Positions 6,770-12,876 of a stretch of 12,876 bases of DNA are shown here, piece by piece; within the stretch, counting starts at the first letter, position 1; each line of letters starts with the position of its first letter. The notes below the pieces were generated by a model. The model searched no databases, had not been told where the DNA came from, and saw only the letters and a program-made list of their open reading frames with translations. The stretch covers positions 1 to 12,876 of the forward strand of contig JANQTT010000083.1 in the NCBI GenBank assembly GCA_030731565.1, written 5' to 3'. The translations under genes and the position numbers were made by a program. The stretch is from Rickettsiaceae bacterium (lineage in GTDB: Bacteria > Pseudomonadota > Alphaproteobacteria > Rickettsiales > Rickettsiaceae).

Positions 6770-6793
6770 ACATCCAGTTTGCATATTAATAAA
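6765..6793 (-). promoter_or_regulatory. mnmE-xerC promoter
   Basis: On the minus strand TATGAT (6770-6765) is a 5/6 match to the -10 consensus. With 17-bp spacing, TTTATT (6793-6788) is a poor -35 (3/6). The start would be near 6758, giving a leader of about 36 nt. Five of its six -10 bases are shared with the gdhB -10 on the other strand. Confidence 0.4.
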
Positions 6794-6814
6794 GAGATTA
6801 TGGGTTAGGCCTTT

Positions 6815-9800
6815 ATGGGAAATAATTTAACTAATAAAAAATCATTAGCTCTTAGCACGCTTAATTGTCAAATAGATGATTTTAGCGTTGAAATCTTAGA
6901 CCTTGTTAGTGCAACTAGTAAAGGGGATTTATATAAGAAATTTGTTGAAAAATTTCTTATGTATATTCCAGTTGATTATCGTTCAAGAAACAAGATAAAA
7001 CTCTTTGGGGATTTTACCCACGAGGCCTATAATTTTTTCTTAAAAAAACCAGAAGGCATAAGGAAAATTGAAATTTTTAAGAGTGATTTTCAAAATAATC
7101 CATCGATTACAATACTGATATCCTCAGAAAATCGACCATTTATTATTGATTCTTTAAATAGTTTAATGTCTAAACTTGCCCTACAAACAATCTTTACTTT
7201 CCATCCAGTCATTACCGCCATTCGTGATGATCAAGGAACTTTGACAGATATTGCATCTAATGCAAAAAATGGTGTAAACGAATCGCTTGTATATATAAAA
7301 GTTTTGGGTAGCTTTGATGATAGTGAGATTGCAGAAATTAAATCTGAAATTAGCAAAATTATCGACTTAGTTGATTATACCTATAATTCCTGGCAATCAT
7401 TACTAAACAAATTGATTAGTATTACGATAGATATTGTTCACCATAAAGATGTATATGAGCAAAAACATTTACCCGCTGAAGAAACTTTAGATTTCCTGAA
7501 TTGGCTGCAAAAAAATAATATTACTTTTCTTGGTTCGGCGGATTTTGATGTCGAAACAAAAAAGCTTTTTGCAGAAGAGGGGGTTAAGGAAATTTGGCAG
7601 GATAATCTAGATGAAATATCAACAATTATTGAGTTTTCAGAAAGTGAGTATTATGAAAATAAATTAGTAATGCTGGGTAAAATTAATAAGATTTCTCCAG
7701 TACATAGAAATGCGTTAGTTGATTATATACTTATTAAGAAACTTGATCTTGATGGAGTATATAGAGGTGGTACTATTATTTTTGGATTATATGGTACAGC
7801 TATTTATTTTCAATCTATTAAAGCTATACCAATCTTAAGAGAAAAAATGAACTATGTTCTAAATGAATCTAGTTTTCCTATAAGTGGGTATAATGCTAAA
7901 AAAATTAAAAATATTATTGAATCATTGCCAAGAGATATTTTAATACAAATCGATGAAGATGACCTTTATTGCATGTGTATTCATATGCTTTCGAGCATGC
8001 GCAGCCATAAATTAAAATTATTTTTCCAGAGAGATTGGTCTAATTCTTTTGTTAATATAATAGTTTTTTTACCTAGAGAAAGGTTGACCCCTGAAGTTTA
8101 TAATGAGATTAGTTGCTATTTAAGAGAGAAATTTGATAGTGAAATTATCGCTGATAATATTACTGTAGTAGCGCAGAATTTTTCACATTTATTTGCTACG
8201 CTTGCTATTAAAGATGCTTCAAAACTTGAAATTGACCATGACGAAATGGAGTGCGATCTAGTTCGGATAACTACCAACTGGTCCGAGAGTTTGTTACATA
8301 AATTATGTGAAGAGCTTGGAGAATATGAAGGCGGTATTAGGCACAAAGAAATAGAAGCTTCATTCACAGCTGGGTATAGGCATAAATTTGATGCTTATAC
8401 TACAATTGATGATGTGCACCATCTCGAACAGGCCTCGCAAAAAAATAAAGTGATTTTTAACCTTATTAAAGGGGAAGGTAATGAATATTACTTAAAATTT
8501 TATAGCCCAGAAATTAGCTTAACACTTTCTGAAACGCTACCAGCTATAGAGAATCTAGGTTTTATAGCTATTGATGAGCAAAGTTTTGAAATCAAAGAAT
8601 CGCCTGACTTTAAACATAGTTGGATATATGAATTTAAGCTGAGTAGTCCTATAGAAATAGAAGTGCCTTTCGATCGCCTGAAAAAAAACATTGAAAAAGC
8701 TTTAACTAAAATTAGCGAAGGCGCTCTAGTTAGCGATTCTTTGAGCAAACTGCTTGTTTTATCAGGAGTTAACTGGAGAAAAGTTAAGTTACTCAGAGCT
8801 TTGACTCGCTATCTACATCAAACCGGTTTGCCTTATGGGAAAGGCTATGTTCAACAAGTTTTAATCAAGCACTATAAATTTACCGAAAAGTTATTAGACT
8901 ATTTTGAAGCGAAATTTGATCCTAATAATTTTTCTGAAAATAAAGCAAAGATTTTATCTAACGAAATGCAAGAATACCTTGATACTGTATCAAGTAGCAC
9001 AGAAGACAAAGTTCTACAAAATATACAAGGAGTTGTTGGAGCGATATTGCGGACTAATTTTTATCAGAAAAAAAATAATAAAGTTAAGGGGTATTTATCA
9101 TTTAAGTTTGATTCTAGTAAAGTTCCGGATTTGCCTCTTCCGCGTCCATATGCAGAAATTTTTGTTTACTCAAACGATTTTGAAGGGGTGCATGTACGTG
9201 GCGGAAAAGTAGCACGCGGCGGTTTGCGTTGGTCAGATAGGGGTGAAGATTATCGGACAGAAGTTCTTGGACTTATGAAATCACAAATGACAAAAAACAC
9301 AGTGATAGTACCTGTTGGGTCAAAAGGATGTTTTTATGTTAACCTAGTACAAGGCGAACAGAGCCGAGAAGAGTATATGCAGAAAGTAGTGCATTGTTAT
9401 AAAAACTTCTTACGCGGGCTTTTAGATTTGACTGATAATTTAATTGATGGCGAAGTGGTGCAGCCTAAAGATACGGTGATCTATGATGATGAAAATCCAT
9501 ATTTAGTTGTTGCCGCTGATAAGGGAACTGCGACTTTCTCTGACTTTGCTAATGCTGTATCAAAGGAGTATAATTTTTGGCTTGGAGATGCATTTGCTTC
9601 CGGCGGATCAGCGGGTTATGACCATAAGAAAATGGGAATTACAGCAAAAGGGGCTTGGATTTCTGCCCAATCGCATTTCTTTAGTATGGGTATAGATATA
9701 CAAACAGAAACTTTTACTGTAGTCGGTATTGGTGATATGTCAGGCGATGTGTTCGGTAATGGTATGCTTCTATCTAAATATATCAGATTGGTAGCAGCTT

Positions 9801-11623
9801 TCAACCACCAACATATTTTTATTGATCCAAATCCAGATCACGTTTCAAGTTACGAGGAAAGATTAAGATTATTTACTACTCCTAGAACAACATGGAATGA
9901 TTATAATTTAAAATTAATTTCTAAAGGTGGTGGAGTATTTAATAGATCAGCTAAAATTCTAAATATTTCACAAGAAATAAAAGAATTACTAGATATAGAA
10001 GTAGATATAATTACTCCAGATAACTTGATAAGAGCTATTTTAAAAGCACGTGTGGGTCTTTTATGGAATGGCGGTATTGGAACTTATATAAAGGCTAGTT
10101 CAGAGAACAATGTCGATATAGGTGATAAAGCTAACGATGCAGTTAGGGTTAATGGTAACCAAGTGCAAGCAAAGGTAATCGCAGAAGGAGGAAATCTTGG
10201 TTTATCCCAATTAGGACGTATTGAATATGCTTTGAACGGAGGCTTAATTAATACCGATTTTATTGACAACTCTGCTGGGGTTGATTGTTCGGACCATGAG
10301 GTTAATATTAAAATAGCATTAAATAGTGCTGTTACATCTGGAAAAATAACAATGCAAGAGCGGAATGAGTTATTGGAAAAAATGACTCCATCAGTTGAAG
10401 AGCTTGTTTTAGTGGACAATTACGACCAGAACCTTGCTATAACACTACTTTTACTTTCGCCTACACTAAATATTGAGTCTTTCAGCCAACTGATGCACGA
10501 ATTGGAAAAAGAAGGTTTGCTTGATCCAGAAGTAGAATTCTTGCCAAATAAGTCAGAGCTATCTCGTAGGGCTGTAACTAAAGAAGGAATGACCCGAGCT
10601 GAACTATCGGTGTTATTGTCATACAGTAAAATGTCTTTGGATGCAGATCTAGTTAATTCTTCATTCACCCAAGATAAATTCTTTGAGCCGTACCTGTATA
10701 ATTATTTTCCATCAATGATGAGAGAAAAGTTTGCTGAAGAAATAGCAAACCACCCTTTAAGAAATGAAATAATCCGAACTGTCATTAATAATAAACTTGT
10801 GAACCAGATTGGCGGTCCAGTGATTAGTTCTATAAAGAAAGAAACAGGCGCGCGCGCTTGCGAAATAGCTAGAGCTTATGAAGTCGTTACAAAGATTTTT
10901 GATTTAGATAATTTATGGAGCCAAGTAACAAAGCTAGATAAATCAATTGATATTAATATTAAAATTGAAATGTTGAGTGATCTAGTGCGCATAATGCGAA
11001 GGGGAATCACTTGGTTTGTAAGGAACATTAAGGCGCCTATTAATATACCAGAAACTATTGCAATATACAGTAAGCAAACATCTGAATTAACGGATATTAT
11101 AAGCGAATTATTAGTTGATGGTGCAAAGACTAAGTTTTTTAATAACATTAGTCATTTTACATCTTTTGGAGTAGATAAAAAGTTAGCAAAATCTATTTCA
11201 ACACTAGAAGTTCTGGTTTCAGCATTCGATATTATCTTTATTGCTCAACAAACTAATATGAAAAATGAGTATATCGCTAACTTATATTTTGAATGTGGAG
11301 ACTTATTAAGTATTGACTGGCTGCGTCAATCATGCGAAGCTCAGATTGATCACTCATTTTGGAATAGGTTGTCAGTTCAATCTTTAAAAGATGATTTTTA
11401 TGATAAACAAAGACGCTTAATTAGAGCAATTTTATCAAGCAATAATGGTAGTGGCGGACAAGTGCCTGAATTTAAAGCGTGGCTTGAGCATCACGCGTCC
11501 GACGCTCATATTTTTGTGAGCTTTATTGAAGATATAAAATTGCAAGAAATATTAAATCTTAATATGATAATTTTAGCAAATAAAAAACTGGAAATCTTTT
11601 TAAGAAAATTAGAGGTTAATTAA
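6815..11623 (+). CDS. gdhB: NAD-specific glutamate dehydrogenase, large (180 kDa) type
   Basis: Oxidatively deaminates L-glutamate to 2-oxoglutarate and ammonium with NAD+, a main carbon entry into the TCA cycle in rickettsial-type organisms. The 1602 aa match the giant GDH_180/Bac_GDH family (about 1600 aa) rather than the small 450-aa enzymes. The N-terminal 550-700 residues correspond to the ACT-like regulatory part. The catalytic region (about 770-1200) shows VRGGKVARGGLRWSDR at 794-809, the lysine-rich KSQMTKNTVIVPVGSKG at 822-838, a VVAADKGTATFSD block, GGSAGYDHKKMGITAKGAW, and the Rossmann VVGIGDMSGD (969-978). The helical C-terminal third is intact, with no frameshift. The ATG at 6815 has only a weak TTAGG site. 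An in-frame ATG at 6800 is followed at once by TAG, so 6815 is the first usable start. It is followed after one base by the HTH gene. Confidence 0.96.
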   Translation: MGNNLTNKKSLALSTLNCQIDDFSVEILDLVSATSKGDLYKKFVEKFLMYIPVDYRSRNKIKLFGDFTHEAYNFFLKKPEGIRKIEIFKSDFQNNPSITILISSENRPFIIDSLNSLMSKLALQTIFTFHPVITAIRDDQGTLTDIASNAKNGVNESLVYIKVLGSFDDSEIAEIKSEISKIIDLVDYTYNSWQSLLNKLISITIDIVHHKDVYEQKHLPAEETLDFLNWLQKNNITFLGSADFDVETKKLFAEEGVKEIWQDNLDEISTIIEFSESEYYENKLVMLGKINKISPVHRNALVDYILIKKLDLDGVYRGGTIIFGLYGTAIYFQSIKAIPILREKMNYVLNESSFPISGYNAKKIKNIIESLPRDILIQIDEDDLYCMCIHMLSSMRSHKLKLFFQRDWSNSFVNIIVFLPRERLTPEVYNEISCYLREKFDSEIIADNITVVAQNFSHLFATLAIKDASKLEIDHDEMECDLVRITTNWSESLLHKLCEELGEYEGGIRHKEIEASFTAGYRHKFDAYTTIDDVHHLEQASQKNKVIFNLIKGEGNEYYLKFYSPEISLTLSETLPAIENLGFIAIDEQSFEIKESPDFKHSWIYEFKLSSPIEIEVPFDRLKKNIEKALTKISEGALVSDSLSKLLVLSGVNWRKVKLLRALTRYLHQTGLPYGKGYVQQVLIKHYKFTEKLLDYFEAKFDPNNFSENKAKILSNEMQEYLDTVSSSTEDKVLQNIQGVVGAILRTNFYQKKNNKVKGYLSFKFDSSKVPDLPLPRPYAEIFVYSNDFEGVHVRGGKVARGGLRWSDRGEDYRTEVLGLMKSQMTKNTVIVPVGSKGCFYVNLVQGEQSREEYMQKVVHCYKNFLRGLLDLTDNLIDGEVVQPKDTVIYDDENPYLVVAADKGTATFSDFANAVSKEYNFWLGDAFASGGSAGYDHKKMGITAKGAWISAQSHFFSMGIDIQTETFTVVGIGDMSGDVFGNGMLLSKYIRLVAAFNHQHIFIDPNPDHVSSYEERLRLFTTPRTTWNDYNLKLISKGGGVFNRSAKILNISQEIKELLDIEVDIITPDNLIRAILKARVGLLWNGGIGTYIKASSENNVDIGDKANDAVRVNGNQVQAKVIAEGGNLGLSQLGRIEYALNGGLINTDFIDNSAGVDCSDHEVNIKIALNSAVTSGKITMQERNELLEKMTPSVEELVLVDNYDQNLAITLLLLSPTLNIESFSQLMHELEKEGLLDPEVEFLPNKSELSRRAVTKEGMTRAELSVLLSYSKMSLDADLVNSSFTQDKFFEPYLYNYFPSMMREKFAEEIANHPLRNEIIRTVINNKLVNQIGGPVISSIKKETGARACEIARAYEVVTKIFDLDNLWSQVTKLDKSIDINIKIEMLSDLVRIMRRGITWFVRNIKAPINIPETIAIYSKQTSELTDIISELLVDGAKTKFFNNISHFTSFGVDKKLAKSISTLEVLVSAFDIIFIAQQTNMKNEYIANLYFECGDLLSIDWLRQSCEAQIDHSFWNRLSVQSLKDDFYDKQRRLIRAILSSNNGSGGQVPEFKAWLEHHASDAHIFVSFIEDIKLQEILNLNMIILANKKLEIFLRKLEVN

Positions 11624-11624
11624 C

Positions 11625-12053
11625 ATGTCTTCGAAATTGAAAGAAGCTAGAGAGAAAGCTGGGTACACAATTGAAGAGGTCGCAGAAAAGCTGAATATCC
11701 GCAAGCAATATATAGTTTTTCTTGAAGAAGGCAATTTAGAAGGTATTCCGGGCAAAGTATACGCGGAAGGATATACAAAGTTGTATAGCGAATTTTTGGG
11801 TATTGAAATTCCAATTAAATCTATTAAAACCATAGAAAAGCCTCTGGTAAAAAATATAAGTAACAAACAGAAAATAAAAAGGAAATATGTAGTTTTCTTC
11901 TCTGCAATACTCTTGGTTTTAGTTATATTAGCCTACTCAATGCTGAAAACGTCAAAAATTGAGGCGCCAGAAATAGTTGAAGATGAATTAATGCAAAATA
12001 TACAAGAGCATGACGGAAGTAACCAAGAAGAATTTAATCGATCTGATTCATGA
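11625..12053 (+). CDS. RodZ-like HTH protein with one transmembrane segment
   Basis: 142-aa protein with an N-terminal Xre/Cro-type helix-turn-helix of the RodZ (HTH_25) kind at residues 3-60. LKEAREKAGYTIEEVAEKLN supplies the helices, and GIPGKVYAEGYTKLYSEFLGI matches the RodZ signature region after the HTH. A basic stretch KQKIKRK (81-87) precedes one hydrophobic segment (about 88-107), then a short acidic tail of about 35 residues. The topology is therefore cytoplasmic N-terminus, single pass, short outer tail. Full RodZ (E. coli 337 aa) has a long periplasmic domain that is missing here. RodZ links MreB filaments to the membrane. The ATG lies one base after the gdhB stop, with GAGG at 11612-11615 inside gdhB. 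Its 3' end overlaps the next gene by 44 nt. A DNA-binding membrane regulator is the alternative reading. Confidence 0.85.
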   Translation: MSSKLKEAREKAGYTIEEVAEKLNIRKQYIVFLEEGNLEGIPGKVYAEGYTKLYSEFLGIEIPIKSIKTIEKPLVKNISNKQKIKRKYVVFFSAILLVLVILAYSMLKTSKIEAPEIVEDELMQNIQEHDGSNQEEFNRSDS

Positions 12054-12255
12054 AATTAGTGAGAATGTCGATAGATTGAATGCTAAACTTACAAAGCAAG
12101 AAAACGTTATAAATGATTTAAAATCTCAAAACGAGAAATTAAAACAAAATAATCATGCCACTCTTGATCAGATTAAAGCGTATATAGAAGAACTTGAACA
12201 AATAAGAACCCACTATGTCGATAGTAACAATAAACTTAGCGGAAAGGGAGTTTAA
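12010..12255 (+). CDS. Small coiled-coil protein, ZauP-like partner of ZapA (inferred)
   Basis: 81-aa, highly charged, cysteine-free protein predicted to be almost entirely coiled coil: heptad-like hydrophobics run through residues 8-70 (LIDLIHEISENVDRLN, then VINDLKSQNEKLK). No membrane segment or catalytic motif. In alphaproteobacteria the gene before zapA commonly encodes such a protein; in Caulobacter this is ZauP, which works with ZapA to focus the Z-ring, and ZapB is a functional analogue in E. coli. Assignment here rests on position and character, not on sequence identity. The ATG at 12010 is the only in-frame ATG after a stop at 11989-11991. It sits 44 nt inside the RodZ-like gene without a strong ribosome site, so coupled translation is likely. 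It overlaps zapA by 41 nt. Confidence 0.75.
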   Translation: MTEVTKKNLIDLIHEISENVDRLNAKLTKQENVINDLKSQNEKLKQNNHATLDQIKAYIEELEQIRTHYVDSNNKLSGKGV

Positions 12256-12517
12256 ATTAGGTTGCTCAGAAGAAAGTAAACCTCATATTTTAAAGCTCGC
12301 CCAGAAGCTTGATTTAGAACTTAACGAAATGTCAAAAGGCAACCCTTCTGCTTCCTTCGAAATGTTATTAGTAATGACTTCTCTTAGTTTAATGGATGAA
12401 AAGCATTCCAAAGCTAAAGAATCTGGCGGTGAAGCTCTGGCAAACGCCGAAAGCGATCATCAGAAACAACTTACCTCATTGTTTTATGAATTAAAGACTC
12501 TTGCAGATAAATTCTAA
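12215..12517 (+). CDS. zapA: Cell division protein ZapA
   Basis: ZapA binds and crosslinks FtsZ protofilaments at midcell, stabilising the Z-ring. At 100 aa it fits the family (E. coli 109). The N-terminal globular domain shows VTINLAEREFKLGCSEE (residues 4-20), corresponding to the family pattern of a beta strand, GREY-like turn and LGC. LLVMTSLSLMDE near residues 51-62 is the conserved helix (typically LLVMAALxLADE). The C-terminal third (about 62-100) is a coiled-coil helix for dimerisation. The ATG at 12215 lies 41 nt inside the upstream coiled-coil gene and has no separate strong ribosome site, so translation is probably coupled. It ends the gdhB-to-zapA run and is followed by a terminator-like hairpin 45 bp downstream. 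Confidence 0.9.
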   Translation: MSIVTINLAEREFKLGCSEESKPHILKLAQKLDLELNEMSKGNPSASFEMLLVMTSLSLMDEKHSKAKESGGEALANAESDHQKQLTSLFYELKTLADKF

Positions 12518-12561
12518 GGTGCTGACAATCTATACAGTTTAATTTACTATGCTATACAGTC

Positions 12562-12614
12562 AAATATGGCATAAACGCTTTAACCCAAAAGCTTTGCTAA
12601 AAAATGCCATTTTT
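12562..12614 (+). terminator. Probable terminator after zapA, possibly bidirectional
   Basis: ATGGCAT (12566-12572) pairs with ATGCCAT (12604-12610). Within it AAA-c-GCTTT (12573-12581) pairs with AAAGC-TTT (12588-12595) around an AACCCA loop, leaving an 8-nt bulge (12596-12603). Below it, AAA (12562-12564) can pair with TTT (12612-12614) past a T-T mismatch. The plus strand ends in five T (12610-12614). It lies between zapA and a possible convergent minus-strand ORF, so it may serve both, though the minus-strand T-run is poor. Confidence 0.55.
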
Positions 12615-12621
12615 CACAATT

Positions 12622-12807
12622 TTAGTTTATGCATGGAAAATCTTCGTATGGAGCAACTATCTGCTGAGTATTACTTAACCCAAGTAAATTTATTAGAGGC
12701 TCTGCAGATTCTCCTCCTATTTCTTCATATATTTCGCCGCTTCTACCAAAAGAATCTTTTACCTCTTCGTATATTCTAAAAATTCCCCATAATATTAATT
12801 CAAACAT
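12622..12807 (-). CDS. Hypothetical 61-aa protein
   Basis: 61-codon minus-strand frame. Support for being real: AAGGA at 12820-12816 (within AAGGAAAGG) precedes the ATG by 8 nt, an in-frame TGA (12828-12826) fixes the start, and first codon positions are strongly purine-rich (runs of GAA, GAG, GTA, AAA, GAT, GGA), as in true genes of AT-rich bacteria. The protein begins with a hydrophobic/aromatic stretch (MFELILWGIFRIYEE), then a Glu/Gly-rich middle (EIYEEIGGES) and ends at CIN. There is no recognisable domain, full transmembrane helix or signal peptide cleavage site. It is convergent with zapA across the hairpin at 12562-12614. The opposite strand also has a 76-codon frame (12549-12779), which lacks a ribosome site and looks like a shadow. 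I do not recognise it. Confidence 0.45.
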   Translation of the reverse strand: MFELILWGIFRIYEEVKDSFGRSGEIYEEIGGESAEPLINLLGLSNTQQIVAPYEDFPCIN

Positions 12808-12830
12808 ATTACCTTTCCTTAAGTGTCATT

Positions 12831-12869
12831 GGCCAGGAATACTGGCCCAAAAAAATAGAATCTGGCCAG
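12831..12869. repeat. Cluster of GGCCAG/CTGGCC inverted repeats
   Basis: GGCCAG (12831-12836) and CTGGCC (12842-12847) form a perfect 6-bp stem with a 5-nt loop. Then comes an A-run (12849-12855) and the 8-bp palindrome CTGGCCAG (12862-12869), itself inside an imperfect AGAAT...ATTCT repeat (12857-12876). GC-rich repeats of this kind stand out sharply in AT-rich surroundings. They lie immediately upstream of the minus-strand ORF and may be operators for it, or the edge of a repeated or mobile element continuing past the window. Confidence 0.5.
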
Positions 12870-12876
12870 TTATTCT

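Noticed and set aside
8904..9212. 102-codon plus-strand frame inside gdhB
   Set aside because: Shadow in another frame of an uninterrupted, strongly conserved gene, rich in Lys/Ile/Leu from AT-rich codons.
10848..10857. Alternating GCGCGCGCGC run within gdhB, potential Z-DNA in AT-rich DNA
   Set aside because: It encodes a GARA segment in an intact coding region; a ten-base run is short and probably set by the protein sequence.
11625..12053. HTH protein as an antitoxin of a toxin-antitoxin pair
   Set aside because: It has a transmembrane segment and a RodZ-type signature, and the next gene is a coiled-coil protein before zapA, not a toxin fold.
12522..12730. Possible 6S RNA (ssrS) on the plus strand after zapA, with a promoter-like CTGACA-17-TACTAT (12522-12550) and nested hairpins at 12660-12708
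   Set aside because: The position fits, but I could not build the expected single rod with a central bubble closed by the 5' and 3' ends, and the opposite strand looks coding. An Infernal run with the 6S model would settle it.
12549..12779. 76-codon plus-strand frame
   Set aside because: Its start lies on the terminator side with no ribosome binding site, it runs through the terminator hairpin, and the opposite frame has better codon composition and a Shine-Dalgarno.

Overview
The window is a compact, AT-rich (roughly two-thirds A+T by eye) bacterial chromosome segment that is almost entirely housekeeping. Protein details point to an alphaproteobacterium, most likely Rickettsiales and probably Rickettsiaceae-like. 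S2 and EF-Ts read like rickettsial sequences. DksA has the alphaproteobacterial YCEETGE zinc-finger variant. There is a giant NAD-dependent glutamate dehydrogenase of the GDH_180/Bac_GDH family, and zapA is preceded by a small coiled-coil gene as in the alphaproteobacterial ZauP-ZapA pair. The taxonomic call is inference from remembered family sequences; no search was run.

Layout. (1) 1-1498, plus strand: the 3' two-thirds of iscS, then iscU and iscA, an iron-sulfur cluster assembly operon. The hscB/hscA/fdx genes do not follow; a new promoter begins instead. (2) 1499-3612, plus strand: a strong sigma70-type promoter, an unusual 120-nt leader, rpsB (ribosomal protein S2) and tsf (EF-Ts). (3) 3613-3919: a convergent intergenic region with an 18-bp inverted repeat (probable tsf terminator) and a weaker minus-strand terminator for dksA. 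(4) 3920-6722, minus strand: mnmE (tRNA wobble-uridine GTPase), then xerC (tyrosine recombinase), then dksA with its own promoter. (5) 6723-6814: a 92-bp divergent promoter region with overlapping -10 elements. (6) 6815-12517, plus strand: gdhB (1602 aa), then after one base a RodZ-like HTH plus transmembrane protein, then a ZauP-like coiled-coil protein and zapA, each overlapping its upstream neighbour by more than 40 nt. (7) 12518-12876: a terminator-like hairpin, a plausible 61-codon minus-strand gene of unknown function, and a cluster of GGCCAG/CTGGCC inverted repeats at the window edge.

The genes cover translation (S2, EF-Ts, MnmE), Fe-S biogenesis (IscSUA), transcription control (DksA), chromosome dimer resolution (XerC), glutamate catabolism (GdhB, feeding 2-oxoglutarate to the TCA cycle) and Z-ring assembly (ZapA and its partner). 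I see no CRISPR array, prophage, transposase, tRNA or rRNA, and no clear new multi-gene system. The spots most worth a second look are the rpsB leader (hydrophobic mini-ORF plus an orphan perfect Shine-Dalgarno), the RodZ-like/ZauP-like/ZapA overlap cluster, the in-frame two-codon ORF just before gdhB, and the unassigned minus-strand ORF with its GC-rich repeats.
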